A stretch of DNA of 39,414 bases from Ignavibacteriota bacterium (lineage in GTDB: Bacteria; Bacteroidota; Ignavibacteria; UBA10030; UBA6906), in contig PMJQ01000184.1 in the NCBI GenBank assembly GCA_003157485.1, forward strand, positions 1,931 through 41,344, in the 5' to 3' direction. Positions within the stretch are counted from its first letter, which is position 1, and each line of letters starts with the position of its first letter. The notes under the pieces were generated by a model. That model was not told the DNA's origin, did no database searches, and saw only the letters and a program-made list of their open reading frames with translations. Shown here one piece after another: positions 9,395-16,423 of the stretch. The translations under genes and the position numbers were made by a program.

Positions 9395-9687
9395 AAGGAC
9401 ACGGCGGGGATCTCGATTTTGAGACCGTCATTGACGCTGGCGGGAGAATTGAGGTGCCGGAGGGAATTCTCTCCCGTCCCGGAACGCAGGCGGGATCGCG
9501 CGTGCGCGTCAGGCTGGTCGCCGCGGGAATCGCCGAAGCTCTCGAGCGGCGAAATGTCACGGCCGAGGAAGTGGACAGGATCGCGGCTGTGCAGCTTGAG
9601 GCGCGCGAGCAGGTCATTGCGTTTCTCCTCTCTGAGGGGGCGCTCTCGCCGGGGGCGGCTCGGAGAAGGGGAAAAGGGAAGAAGTGA
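9391..9687 (+). CDS. AbrB/SpoVT-like putative antitoxin
   Basis: A 98-residue protein. Its N-terminal half resembles the swapped-hairpin AbrB fold (DAGGRIEVPEGIL, then AGSRVRVRLV). The C-terminal half is a helical segment ending in a basic tail, like VapB-type antitoxins that bind their toxin with the C-terminus. Its start overlaps the deoB stop (ATGA), and its stop overlaps the start of a PIN-domain gene (GTGA), the classic coupling of antitoxin and toxin. The function is inferred from fold resemblance and context; sequence similarity to a named VapB is not obvious by eye. Confidence 0.6.
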   Translation: MKGHGGDLDFETVIDAGGRIEVPEGILSRPGTQAGSRVRVRLVAAGIAEALERRNVTAEEVDRIAAVQLEAREQVIAFLLSEGALSPGAARRRGKGKK

Positions 9688-10115
9688 GCGCTGCGAAACT
9701 TGTCGTTCACACGGACATCCTTCTCGCGCATCTCCGGGGTTCGGATTATCCCTCGGTCCTGCGGAAGGCGATGGGGATCTTCTTCTGCTACACGACGGTC
9801 TTCCAGGCGATCGAGCTTTTTGCCGTGATGCGCACCGCGGAGGAACGGGCGCATGCCGAAGATGCGATGTCCGCGATGAAGCTGCTCGGGCTGAACCCGA
9901 AGAATGCCGCGCTGTACGGCGGACTTCTCGCGGCGCACCCCCGGCGGCGGCCGATGGATCTCCTCGTGTGCGGCCTGTGCATGGAAAGCAGGCTGCCGCT
10001 CCTGACCGGTCGGCGGAAGGATTTTGCGGGAATGCAGGGGCTGACTCTCGTCGCCCCGGGGATGATCACCGCGGGGAAGAGCGCGGCGGACATACTCCAC
10101 GAACTCGGACGGTAA
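9684..10115 (+). CDS. PIN-domain protein, probable VapC-type toxin
   Basis: A 143-residue PIN-domain protein, a likely Mg-dependent RNase. Acidic positions fit a PIN active site: Asp in VVHTDILLAHL (about residue 10), Glu in FQAIELFAVM (about 44), and Asp in RPMDLLVCGLCMES (about 96). The closing LLTGRRKDF matches the usual (L)T-x-x-x-x-DF end of VapC proteins. It starts with GTG 9684, overlapping the upstream AbrB-like gene. Unlike mobile toxin-antitoxin modules, it is embedded between housekeeping-type genes, so it could have a regulatory rather than selfish role. Confidence 0.75.
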   Translation: MSAAKLVVHTDILLAHLRGSDYPSVLRKAMGIFFCYTTVFQAIELFAVMRTAEERAHAEDAMSAMKLLGLNPKNAALYGGLLAAHPRRRPMDLLVCGLCMESRLPLLTGRRKDFAGMQGLTLVAPGMITAGKSAADILHELGR

Positions 10116-10119
10116 TCCC

Positions 10120-10389
10120 ATGGTACTCGGCAAGGTCGTCGGCACGGTATGGGCGACGCGCAAAGACGAGGAGCTCGTCGGCATGAAGCTCCAGATCGTG
10201 AAGCACGTCGATCTCCAGTACCGCATCAAGGACACGTTCGTCGTTGCGGTGGACACGGTGCAGGCGGGCGTGGGCGACGTCGTCCTTGTCTGCAGCGGGA
10301 GCTCCGCCCGGCAGACCGCGCAGACGAAGAACAAGCCCGTCGATGCGGTCATCATGGCGGTTGTGGACAAGCTTGATGTGGCGGACTGA
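10120..10389 (+). CDS. Bacterial microcompartment vertex protein (EutN/CcmL family), copy 1
   Basis: An 89-residue member of the BMC-P family, whose pentamers cap the vertices of bacterial microcompartment shells. Hallmarks are the LGKVVGTVWATRKDE start, the VVAVDTVQAGVGDVVLV core, GSSARQT, and the ending PVDAVIMAVVDKLD. All align well with known EutN, CcmL and PduN proteins. It starts at ATG 10120, 4 bp after the PIN gene. A paralogue follows 2 bp downstream. No hexameric shell gene, aldehyde dehydrogenase or signature enzyme lies in the window, so the cargo cannot be read here. Confidence 0.92.
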   Translation: MVLGKVVGTVWATRKDEELVGMKLQIVKHVDLQYRIKDTFVVAVDTVQAGVGDVVLVCSGSSARQTAQTKNKPVDAVIMAVVDKLDVAD

Positions 10390-10391
10390 CG

Positions 10392-10661
10392 ATGTTCCTG
10401 GCGCGCGTGATAGGAACGGTCTGGGGAACGCGGAAGGACGAACACCTGAAGGGATTCACGATGCAGTTCATCCAGCCGATTGACGGCCGGCGGAACGATG
10501 TCGGGGATCCCGTTGTTGCGGTTGATACCGTCGGCGCAGGGCCGGGAGAAACGGTCATGTACATCACCGCCCGCGAGGCGGTGATACCCTTGCCCGTGGA
10601 CGAGGCGCCGGTGGATGCAAGCATTGTGGGAATTGTCGACCGGATTGACATCAGCGAATAG
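10392..10661 (+). CDS. Bacterial microcompartment vertex protein (EutN/CcmL family), copy 2
   Basis: A second 89-residue BMC-P protein directly after copy 1. It shares the FLARVIGTVWGTRKDE start, VVAVDTVGAGPGETVM core and PVDASIVGIVDRID end. It lacks the GSSARQT loop of copy 1 and has an ITAREAVI segment instead. The two are clearly diverged paralogues rather than a recent duplication. Shells with several BMC-P paralogues are known. It ends 14 bp before rpoD, so the vertex genes probably share a transcript with the main sigma factor unless an internal promoter exists. Confidence 0.9.
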   Translation: MFLARVIGTVWGTRKDEHLKGFTMQFIQPIDGRRNDVGDPVVAVDTVGAGPGETVMYITAREAVIPLPVDEAPVDASIVGIVDRIDISE

Positions 10662-10675
10662 CGGAAGGTGAGTGA

Positions 10676-11533
10676 ATGGTGAAGATTACCAAGCAGTATA
10701 CGAATCGGGAGAGCCAGTCTCTCGACAAGTATCTGCAGGAAATCGGCAAAGTCGATCTGCTCAAGTCCGAGGAGGAAATTGAACTTGCGCAGAGGATAAA
10801 GAAAGGGGACCAGCGGGCGCTCGAAAAACTCACGAAGGCAAACCTCCGCTTTGTCGTCAGCGTGGCGAAGCAGTATCAGAATCAGGGACTTTCCCTCGGC
10901 GACCTGATCAACGAGGGGAATCTCGGGCTCATCAAGGCCGCCAAGAGGTTCGATGAAACGCGCGGGTTCAAGTTCATCTCGTACGCGGTCTGGTGGATCC
11001 GGCAGTCGATCCTCCAGGCGCTCGCTGAGCAGTCGCGCATCGTCCGCCTCCCGCTCAACCGCGTCGGGGCGCTGAACAAGATCGGGAAGGCCTTCAGCTC
11101 CCTCGAACAGGAATTCGAGCGCGAGCCGAGCGCAAGCGAGCTCGCGGAAGAGCTCGACATGTCCCTGTTTGAGGTGTCGGATACGCTGAAGATTTCCGGC
11201 CGCCACCTTTCGATGGATGCCCCGTTCGCCCAGGGGGAGGACAACCGTCTCCTGGACGTGATACAGGATGAACGGCAGCCCGCCCCCGATAACGAGCTGA
11301 TGAAGGAGTCGCTCAGCAAGGAGGTCGAGCGGGCGCTCTCGACACTGAGCGAGAGGGAAGCCGAGGTGATCCGCCTGTACTTCGGGCTCGGCAGGGAGCA
11401 CTCCCTGACGCTTGAAGAGATTGGGGAGAAGTTCAAGCTGACGCGCGAGCGGGTGAGGCAGATCAAGGAAAAGGCGATCCGCCGGCTCCGCCATGCATCC
11501 CGGAGCAAACAGCTTCGCGCGTACCTGGGGTGA
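10676..11533 (+). CDS. rpoD: RNA polymerase primary sigma factor
   Basis: Group 1 sigma-70 factor that directs RNA polymerase to housekeeping promoters. It has 285 residues and starts directly before region 1.2, so region 1.1 and the non-conserved insert of E. coli RpoD are absent, as in Bacteroidota. Region 1.2 is [15 protein letters not shown]. Region 2 includes [24 protein letters not shown] and [13 protein letters not shown]. Region 3 begins [13 protein letters not shown]. Region 4 holds [14 protein letters not shown] and the [19 protein letters not shown] helix-turn-helix. ATG 10676 follows GGAAGGTGA. The sequence strongly suggests an FCB-group organism. Confidence 0.95.
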   Translation: MVKITKQYTNRESQSLDKYLQEIGKVDLLKSEEEIELAQRIKKGDQRALEKLTKANLRFVVSVAKQYQNQGLSLGDLINEGNLGLIKAAKRFDETRGFKFISYAVWWIRQSILQALAEQSRIVRLPLNRVGALNKIGKAFSSLEQEFEREPSASELAEELDMSLFEVSDTLKISGRHLSMDAPFAQGEDNRLLDVIQDERQPAPDNELMKESLSKEVERALSTLSEREAEVIRLYFGLGREHSLTLEEIGEKFKLTRERVRQIKEKAIRRLRHASRSKQLRAYLG

Positions 11534-11572
11534 CGCTCCATGGAGGGGATGCCGCGCGGGAGGGCGGTGCGC

Positions 11573-12169
11573 ATGAAAGTGCTTTGTAACTTCTTCCGCC
11601 GTGCCGCGCTGCCGGCCTGCGCATTGTTGATCGGCGCGGCGGCAATGGAAGGATGTGCATCCACCGCCCCGCGTTTCCGGACGGGCGGACCGGGGAGGCC
11701 CGCCGGGACCGCTCCCGGCGCCATCCGCCCCGGGGAGATCTCTCCTCCGCATGCCGTCATGGACCGTCCCTGGGAGGACGAACCGCTCCCTCCCGCGCTC
11801 AACCGGGACCACGTTCTCCTGGAGATCGTATCGCTGCTGGGTGTCCCGTATGAATACGGCGGTTCCGATGCGCAAGGGATGGACTGTTCCGCCTTTACGT
11901 CTGCCGTGTACCGCGCGGCACTTCACATCCCGCTCTTGCGGTCCACCGTTGACCAGTACAAGGAAGGAACGGACGTTCCGCGCGACCGGCTGAGATTCGG
12001 CGATCTCGTCTTTTTCAACACGACGGGAGAATCCCCTTCACACGTCGGCATCTATATCGAAGACGATCTGTTCGCCCATGCGAGCGTTTCGTACGGTGTG
12101 ACGATTTCTTCGATGGAAAGCGCGTATTACGCCGACCGGTTCGTCGGTGCGCGAAGGATTCTACGGTAG
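11573..12169 (+). CDS. NlpC/P60 family lipoprotein, putative peptidoglycan endopeptidase
   Basis: Probable cell-wall hydrolase that cleaves stem-peptide bonds. It has 198 residues from ATG 11573, which follows GGGAGGG at a good distance; an in-frame ATG at 11540 is possible. A basic N-terminus, a hydrophobic stretch and a Cys (AMEGCAS) suggest a lipoprotein signal, though the lipobox is imperfect. A Pro/Gly-rich linker leads to the NlpC/P60 domain. This has nucleophile Cys in GMDCSAF, His in PSHVGIY, and the third polar residue in FAHAS. GVPYEYGG and RFGDLVFF are typical flanking motifs. It sits between rpoD and def. Confidence 0.88.
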   Translation: MKVLCNFFRRAALPACALLIGAAAMEGCASTAPRFRTGGPGRPAGTAPGAIRPGEISPPHAVMDRPWEDEPLPPALNRDHVLLEIVSLLGVPYEYGGSDAQGMDCSAFTSAVYRAALHIPLLRSTVDQYKEGTDVPRDRLRFGDLVFFNTTGESPSHVGIYIEDDLFAHASVSYGVTISSMESAYYADRFVGARRILR

Positions 12170-12230
12170 CGTCATCCCGGGTGAGCCGTTTCCAGCCCGG
12201 GAAATCGAGAAGCATTTGAGGAGCAGTGTC

Positions 12231-12803
12231 GTGTCTGTCCTCCCGATTTACATCTACGGCCAGTCCGTCCTCAGAAAGAAAGCCCGTCCGGTGAAGACTC
12301 CGTCGGAGGAGTTGTCGGCTCTTGCCGCCGATATGATCGAGACAATGCGGAAGGCGAACGGGATCGGGCTCGCGGCGAACCAGGTGGGGGACCTCCGGCG
12401 CATCATCGTCGTCGACGCCGGAGTGATAACGGAATCGGAAGATGTGCCGCCGATTGCGATGATCAATCCCGAAATTCTGAACCGTGACGGATCGTGGTCG
12501 ATCGAGGAAGGGTGCCTGAGCATCCCGGAAATACGGGAAGAGGTGGAGCGTGCGGAAAAAGTTCTCGTGCGCTATCATGATCCTGCCCTGAACGTTCACG
12601 AGCTTGACGCCGACGGGCTCCTGGGGAGGGTGATCCTCCATGAAATCGACCACCTGAACGGCGTCCTCTTTCTCGACCATCTTGGTGCCGTAAAGAGAAA
12701 ACTCCTCCGGGGGAGGCTCAACAAACTCGAGCGGGGCGAAGTAGACGTCGATTACCCTATCGTCGGCAACTCGATGCCGGCGACGGGCACCGATTTCCGC
12801 TAG
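12231..12803 (+). CDS. def: Peptide deformylase
   Basis: Removes the formyl group from nascent N-terminal methionine. It has 190 residues from GTG 12231, which follows GAGGAG (12218-12223) and gives the usual hydrophobic start before YGQSVLRKKA. The frame is open back to 12147 but without similarity. All three PDF motifs are intact: GIGLAANQVG (motif I), EGCLSIP (motif II, metal-binding Cys) and HEIDHLNG (motif III, two metal His and the catalytic Glu). fmt, which adds the formyl group to initiator tRNA, follows after 10 bp, the classical def-fmt pair. Confidence 0.96.
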   Translation: MSVLPIYIYGQSVLRKKARPVKTPSEELSALAADMIETMRKANGIGLAANQVGDLRRIIVVDAGVITESEDVPPIAMINPEILNRDGSWSIEEGCLSIPEIREEVERAEKVLVRYHDPALNVHELDADGLLGRVILHEIDHLNGVLFLDHLGAVKRKLLRGRLNKLERGEVDVDYPIVGNSMPATGTDFR

Positions 12804-12813
12804 GAAGGCCCCC

Positions 12814-13740
12814 ATGCCGCCGATCCGGGTCGTCTTTATGGGGACTGCGCCCTTCGCGGTCCCTTCGCTCGAGATTCTGGCGGAACACGGTTACCCGATT
12901 CCCGCGGTTGTAACCGGGCCGGACAGGCCGCGGGGGAGGGGGAGAGAAATCAGTCCCACTGCCGTGAAGGTGGCGGCGTTGAGTCTCGGCATTCCGGTGC
13001 TCCAGCCCGAACGCCTCAGGGATCCGGGATTTGCGGGCGCTCTCCGGTCGCTGGATCCCGCGCTCATCGTCGTCGTCGCTTTCAGGATTCTCCCCCCTGA
13101 AGTCTTCAGGATTCCCCGCTGCGGTGCGATAAACCTCCATGCTTCACTCCTTCCCCGTTACCGCGGAGCGGCTCCCATCAACCGCGCAATCATGAACGGT
13201 GAAGGGGAGACCGGCGTGACCACATTTTTCCTTGAAGAGTCTGTCGACACGGGAAACGTCCTTCTCCAGGCGCGCACCCCCATTCAACCCGACGACGACG
13301 CCGGGACGCTCCACGACCGTCTCGCGGAGGTGGGTGCGGAGGTAGTCCTCCATACGGTGAGGCTCATCGAACAGGGGAAGGCGGTCCCCCGTGCGCAGGA
13401 TCCGGCCCTTGCGAGCCCCGCCCCGAAGATATTCAGGGAAGACTGCAGGATCGACTGGAACAGGCCCGCCGAGCGGATCCGCAATCACATCCGCGGACTC
13501 TCTCCGTCTCCCGCTGCATTCACGATGCACGACGGGAAGGTCCTGAAGATCTTCCGCGCGCGCGCCGCCGCGGGCGCACTGGCGCCCGGCACCGTGGAAG
13601 CCGGGAGAGGAACGCTCCTCGTCGGGACCGCCGATCATCCCCTCGCGCTCGAAGATCTGCAGCAGGAGGGGAAGAAGAGGATGACCGTCGTAGAATTCCT
13701 GCGCGGGTACAAAATCTCCACGGGCGACCGGCTTGGGTGA
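12814..13740 (+). CDS. fmt: Methionyl-tRNA formyltransferase
   Basis: Formylates Met-tRNA(fMet) with 10-formyl-tetrahydrofolate. It has 308 residues, the normal size. The start VVFMGTAPFAVPSL, the VVTGPDRPRGRG loop and the active-site strand INLHASLLPRYRGAAPI (with catalytic Asn and His) are diagnostic. ESVDTGNVL carries the catalytic Asp. The C-terminal oligonucleotide-binding-like domain spans about residues 205-308. It is the last gene before a 411-bp non-coding stretch and the Pho locus; I see no clear intrinsic terminator immediately after it. Confidence 0.96.
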   Translation: MPPIRVVFMGTAPFAVPSLEILAEHGYPIPAVVTGPDRPRGRGREISPTAVKVAALSLGIPVLQPERLRDPGFAGALRSLDPALIVVVAFRILPPEVFRIPRCGAINLHASLLPRYRGAAPINRAIMNGEGETGVTTFFLEESVDTGNVLLQARTPIQPDDDAGTLHDRLAEVGAEVVLHTVRLIEQGKAVPRAQDPALASPAPKIFREDCRIDWNRPAERIRNHIRGLSPSPAAFTMHDGKVLKIFRARAAAGALAPGTVEAGRGTLLVGTADHPLALEDLQQEGKKRMTVVEFLRGYKISTGDRLG

Positions 13741-13772
13741 CGTCTCCTGAGTTCCCCGCTCCCTTTCCTGCG

Positions 13773-13826
13773 TTAACACAAACTTAACCTCCCCTTTACA
13801 CCGGCGTAATCTCCGGAATGTATATT
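13773..13826 (+). promoter_or_regulatory. Distal Pho-box promoter (four 11-bp repeats plus -10)
   Basis: TTAACA (13773), TTAACC (13784), TTTACA (13795) and GTAATC (13806) recur exactly every 11 bp. TATATT follows at 13821-13826, 9 bp after the last repeat. Direct repeats with an 11-bp step that take the place of a -35 element are the known architecture of PhoB-activated promoters. The same layout recurs at 14022-14075, and the downstream operon is a pst-phoU locus. The identity of the regulator is inferred; no phoB or phoR lies in the window. Confidence 0.75.
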
Positions 13827-13832
13827 GCGTCA

Positions 13833-13966
13833 CCTTCGGCCGGATGGCGCGGACGCCGGAGGATCCCCCGTTGTCGGACATCACCGGCGGGCTTCGCCCG
13901 CGGGAACAGTACGGGCCCCTTCGGCAGAACCTGACCCCTGCCTACCGGGGGCCCTGCTGTTCTTCT
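13833..13966 (+). ncRNA. Candidate Pho-controlled small RNA or structured leader
   Basis: This is the most foldable part of the 411-bp gap 13741-14151 and lies just after the distal Pho promoter. It contains GGCG/CGCC (13846-13857) and GCGGGC/GCCCGC around a 3-nt loop (13887-13901). It also has a long composite hairpin: GGGCCCC (13913-13919) pairs with GGGGCCC (13948-13954), and inside it GGCAG (13923-13927) pairs with CTGCC (13938-13942). A pyrimidine-rich TGCTGTTCTTCTC follows, so that hairpin might act as a terminator. No convincing coding sequence was found. The boundaries are estimates (expected transcription start about 7 bp after TATATT). Confidence 0.35.
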
Positions 13967-14021
13967 CACCCACGAAGGCGACTCCTGTGCGTTTTGGTAT
14001 CAGTTTCGCGCGAATGTGACA

Positions 14022-14075
14022 TTAACAATTCCTTAACACGGGGGTAATACTGGGGTAACGGTTGTGACGTATATT
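14022..14075 (+). promoter_or_regulatory. Proximal Pho-box promoter of the porin-pst-phoU operon
   Basis: TTAACA (14022), TTAACA (14033), GTAATA (14044) and GTAACG (14055) lie exactly 11 bp apart. TATATT follows at 14070-14075, again 9 bp after the last repeat. The match in repeat number, order (TTAAC-type, then GTAA-type) and -10 distance with the distal copy makes chance unlikely. The predicted start site near 14082 gives a leader of about 70 nt before the porin ATG at 14152, which has an AGAGGTGG ribosome site. Confidence 0.8.
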
Positions 14076-14151
14076 ATCGCCCGCAGGGGTCGATCCATCC
14101 GCGCAGTCAATCAAGCCAATTCCCATCCATACACCATTTCAAAGAGGTGGT

Positions 14152-15339
14152 ATGAAACGCATTGTTATTCTCCTTTGTACACTTGCGACCCTTGGGGTCA
14201 ACCTGGCAGGCGCCCAGGGAAAATTCTCCGGATATGTCTTCGGGGACTATTTCTATAATGTCGGGAAGGACACGGCATTCTCCAAGCTCTCCAGGACCGT
14301 CCTCCCCGGAACGAAGGACTTCCAGGCATTCCAGATCCGCCGGGTCTACCTGACCTACGACAACGATATTTCGGAAAAATTCACCGCGCGGTTCCGGCTG
14401 GAAGGGAATACGATCGCGTCGGAGGGCGGAGCGTCGTCGGTTGCATCGCGTCTAAGCGGAAGCTCCCTCTCGCAGCTTTACATCAAAGATGCCTATCTGA
14501 AATGGAAGAACGTGTTTTCAGGAAGCGACCTGATATTCGGCGTTCAGCCCACGACCGCGTATGACATCTCCGAAGGCGTCTGGGCGTATCGGTCTCTCGA
14601 AAAGACGATAATGGACCTCCGCGGGATCATCTCCTCGCGCGACATGGGCTTGGCTCTGAAGGGTAAATTCGACGACGGCGGCATGTTCCAGTACTGGGTC
14701 ATGCTCGGAAACAACAGCGGCCAGGACGACGCGAACAACAAGCATAAGAGGGCGTCACTCAATCTCCAGATCAAGCCCGTCAAGAACGTGATCGTCGATC
14801 TCAACGGCGACTATATCAGCCGCGCCGATATCAACGACCCCGCCAGCACGACGGTACCGAAGGCGACAAAATCCAATGACATACTCACGTACTCGATATT
14901 CGCGGCGTACAACGATCCGACGCTTGTGACGATCGGTGTCGAAGCCTTCATGCAGCAGACGCAGAACGGCGAAGTGGATCCGGGAGACGCCACGGGAAAA
15001 ACGCTCAAGTCGCTCAGCGCGCTCGGCGTGAGCATTTTCGGCTACTACTGGTTCACCCCCGAGATCGGCGCTGTTGCCCGGTACGACATGTTCAATCCCG
15101 TGACCGACAGCAACTATCCTGCAGCGCCGACGGCGACGCTGTCGGGTTCCGCGTCATACCCGTATTCGCTCTCGCGGAATTATATCGTCGCCGGATTGTT
15201 GTTCCGACCCGACAAAAACGTGCAGATCATGCCGAACGTACAGGTAGAGACGTACCAGGCCCCGCGGAATGTCCCGAACGCGCCGTCAATCAGCTCCTCC
15301 GTGACCGCGCGGCTGACGTTCTACTGGGTGTTCCTCTGA
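14152..15339 (+). CDS. Outer-membrane porin, putative phosphate-selective porin
   Basis: Predicted beta-barrel porin of 395 residues. An N-terminal signal peptide likely ends at NLAGAQ, with cleavage around residue 22. The mature part alternates short amphipathic strands (GYVFGDYFYNV, RRVYLTYDNDISEKFTARFRLEG, MGLALKGKF) and ends TARLTFYWVFL, with the aromatic terminal strand typical of outer-membrane barrels. Its position behind a Pho-box promoter and before pstS suggests it brings phosphate through the outer membrane, as OprP-like porins do. I base the phosphate link on context; the barrel itself is visible in the sequence. Confidence 0.8.
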   Translation: MKRIVILLCTLATLGVNLAGAQGKFSGYVFGDYFYNVGKDTAFSKLSRTVLPGTKDFQAFQIRRVYLTYDNDISEKFTARFRLEGNTIASEGGASSVASRLSGSSLSQLYIKDAYLKWKNVFSGSDLIFGVQPTTAYDISEGVWAYRSLEKTIMDLRGIISSRDMGLALKGKFDDGGMFQYWVMLGNNSGQDDANNKHKRASLNLQIKPVKNVIVDLNGDYISRADINDPASTTVPKATKSNDILTYSIFAAYNDPTLVTIGVEAFMQQTQNGEVDPGDATGKTLKSLSALGVSIFGYYWFTPEIGAVARYDMFNPVTDSNYPAAPTATLSGSASYPYSLSRNYIVAGLLFRPDKNVQIMPNVQVETYQAPRNVPNAPSISSSVTARLTFYWVFL

Positions 15340-15383
15340 TCATCACAGACGCAATCCCACCAACACAGTATTGAAGGATAAAT

Positions 15384-16418
15384 ATGAAAAAGACGAACAT
15401 TATCATCGCGGCGGGGCTCCTGCTGGCCTGTGTCGCCCTCCCCGCTGCGGCGCAGTTGAAATTAAACGGCGCAGGAGCGACATTCCCGTATGTCATCTAC
15501 TCGAAGTGGTTCGATGTGTACCACACGAAGACGGGCATTGAATTCAACTACCAGTCCATCGGAAGCGGCGGGGGAATCAAGCAGATCACCGAAGGGACTG
15601 TCGATTTCGGTGCCTCCGATGCACCGATGTCTGATGCCCAGCTCAAGGACGCCGAGGACAAACAGGGGACTCCCATCATTCACATTCCAACGGTGATGGG
15701 CGCTGTGGTCCTCACCTACAACATCCCGGGCGTGCAAACTGGACTTCACATCACGCAGGAGGCGCTCGCGGAAATCTACCTCGGCACGATCACGAAATGG
15801 AATGATGCCAAGATCACAGAGGCGAATCCCGGAAAGACGCTCCCTGACCTGTCGATCATTGTCGCTCACAGGTCGGACGGGAGCGGCACCACCAATATCT
15901 TCACCGACTACCTGACGAAAGTAAGCCCCGACTGGTCGACGAAAGTCGGCAAAGGCCCTTCGGTGAACTGGCCTGTCGGGCTCGGCGGGAAAGGGAACGA
16001 GGGTGTTGCGGGAATCATCAAACAGTCCGAGGGTTCGATCGGCTACGTGGAGCTGGCGTACGCGGTCAAGAACTCGCTTCCATATGCCCTCATACGAAAC
16101 AAGGCAGGGGAATACCCGGAACCCACGTTCGAGGCAGTTTCGATGGCGGCGGCGGGAGCGGCAAAGAACATGCCCGAAGATCTCCGCGTCATGATCACGA
16201 ACGCGGACGGGAAGGGCTCATACCCCATCTCCGGGTTCACCTGGCTCCTCGTGTACAAGAACATGAAGGACGTGGAGAAGCATGACGCGCTCGTCAAGTT
16301 CCTCCGCTGGGCCATGACGGAAGGTCAGACGTACGCGAAGGACCTGTATTATGCCCCGCTTCCTAAGGAAGTCGTGAAGCTGAACGAGGCGAAGATCTCT
16401 TCTCTCGGCACCAGGTAA
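15384..16418 (+). CDS. pstS: Phosphate ABC transporter substrate-binding protein
   Basis: Periplasmic phosphate receptor of the high-affinity Pst transporter. It has 344 residues. The signal peptide ends at LPAAAQ. Phosphate-contact loops are recognisable: LNGAGATFPY, SIGSGGGIKQ, DFGASDAPMS and HRSDGSGTTNIF. The late GGKGNEGV and EGSIGYVELAYA segments are also standard PstS. It starts at ATG 15384 after GAAGGAT, 44 bp behind the porin and 5 bp before pstC. It is probably the most abundant product of the operon, in keeping with a possible mRNA-stabilising hairpin just downstream. Confidence 0.97.
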   Translation: MKKTNIIIAAGLLLACVALPAAAQLKLNGAGATFPYVIYSKWFDVYHTKTGIEFNYQSIGSGGGIKQITEGTVDFGASDAPMSDAQLKDAEDKQGTPIIHIPTVMGAVVLTYNIPGVQTGLHITQEALAEIYLGTITKWNDAKITEANPGKTLPDLSIIVAHRSDGSGTTNIFTDYLTKVSPDWSTKVGKGPSVNWPVGLGGKGNEGVAGIIKQSEGSIGYVELAYAVKNSLPYALIRNKAGEYPEPTFEAVSMAAAGAAKNMPEDLRVMITNADGKGSYPISGFTWLLVYKNMKDVEKHDALVKFLRWAMTEGQTYAKDLYYAPLPKEVVKLNEAKISSLGTR

Positions 16419-16423
16419 TTGTT

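Noticed and set aside
10352-11926. 524-codon minus-strand open frame over rpoD
   Set aside because: Shadow of the rpoD and lipoprotein genes, no recognisable domain.
13825-14019. Short open frame (64 codons) in the Pho leader
   Set aside because: No ribosome site, begins at the -10 of the distal Pho promoter, and its translation is Pro/Arg/Gly-rich. The region is better explained as structured RNA.
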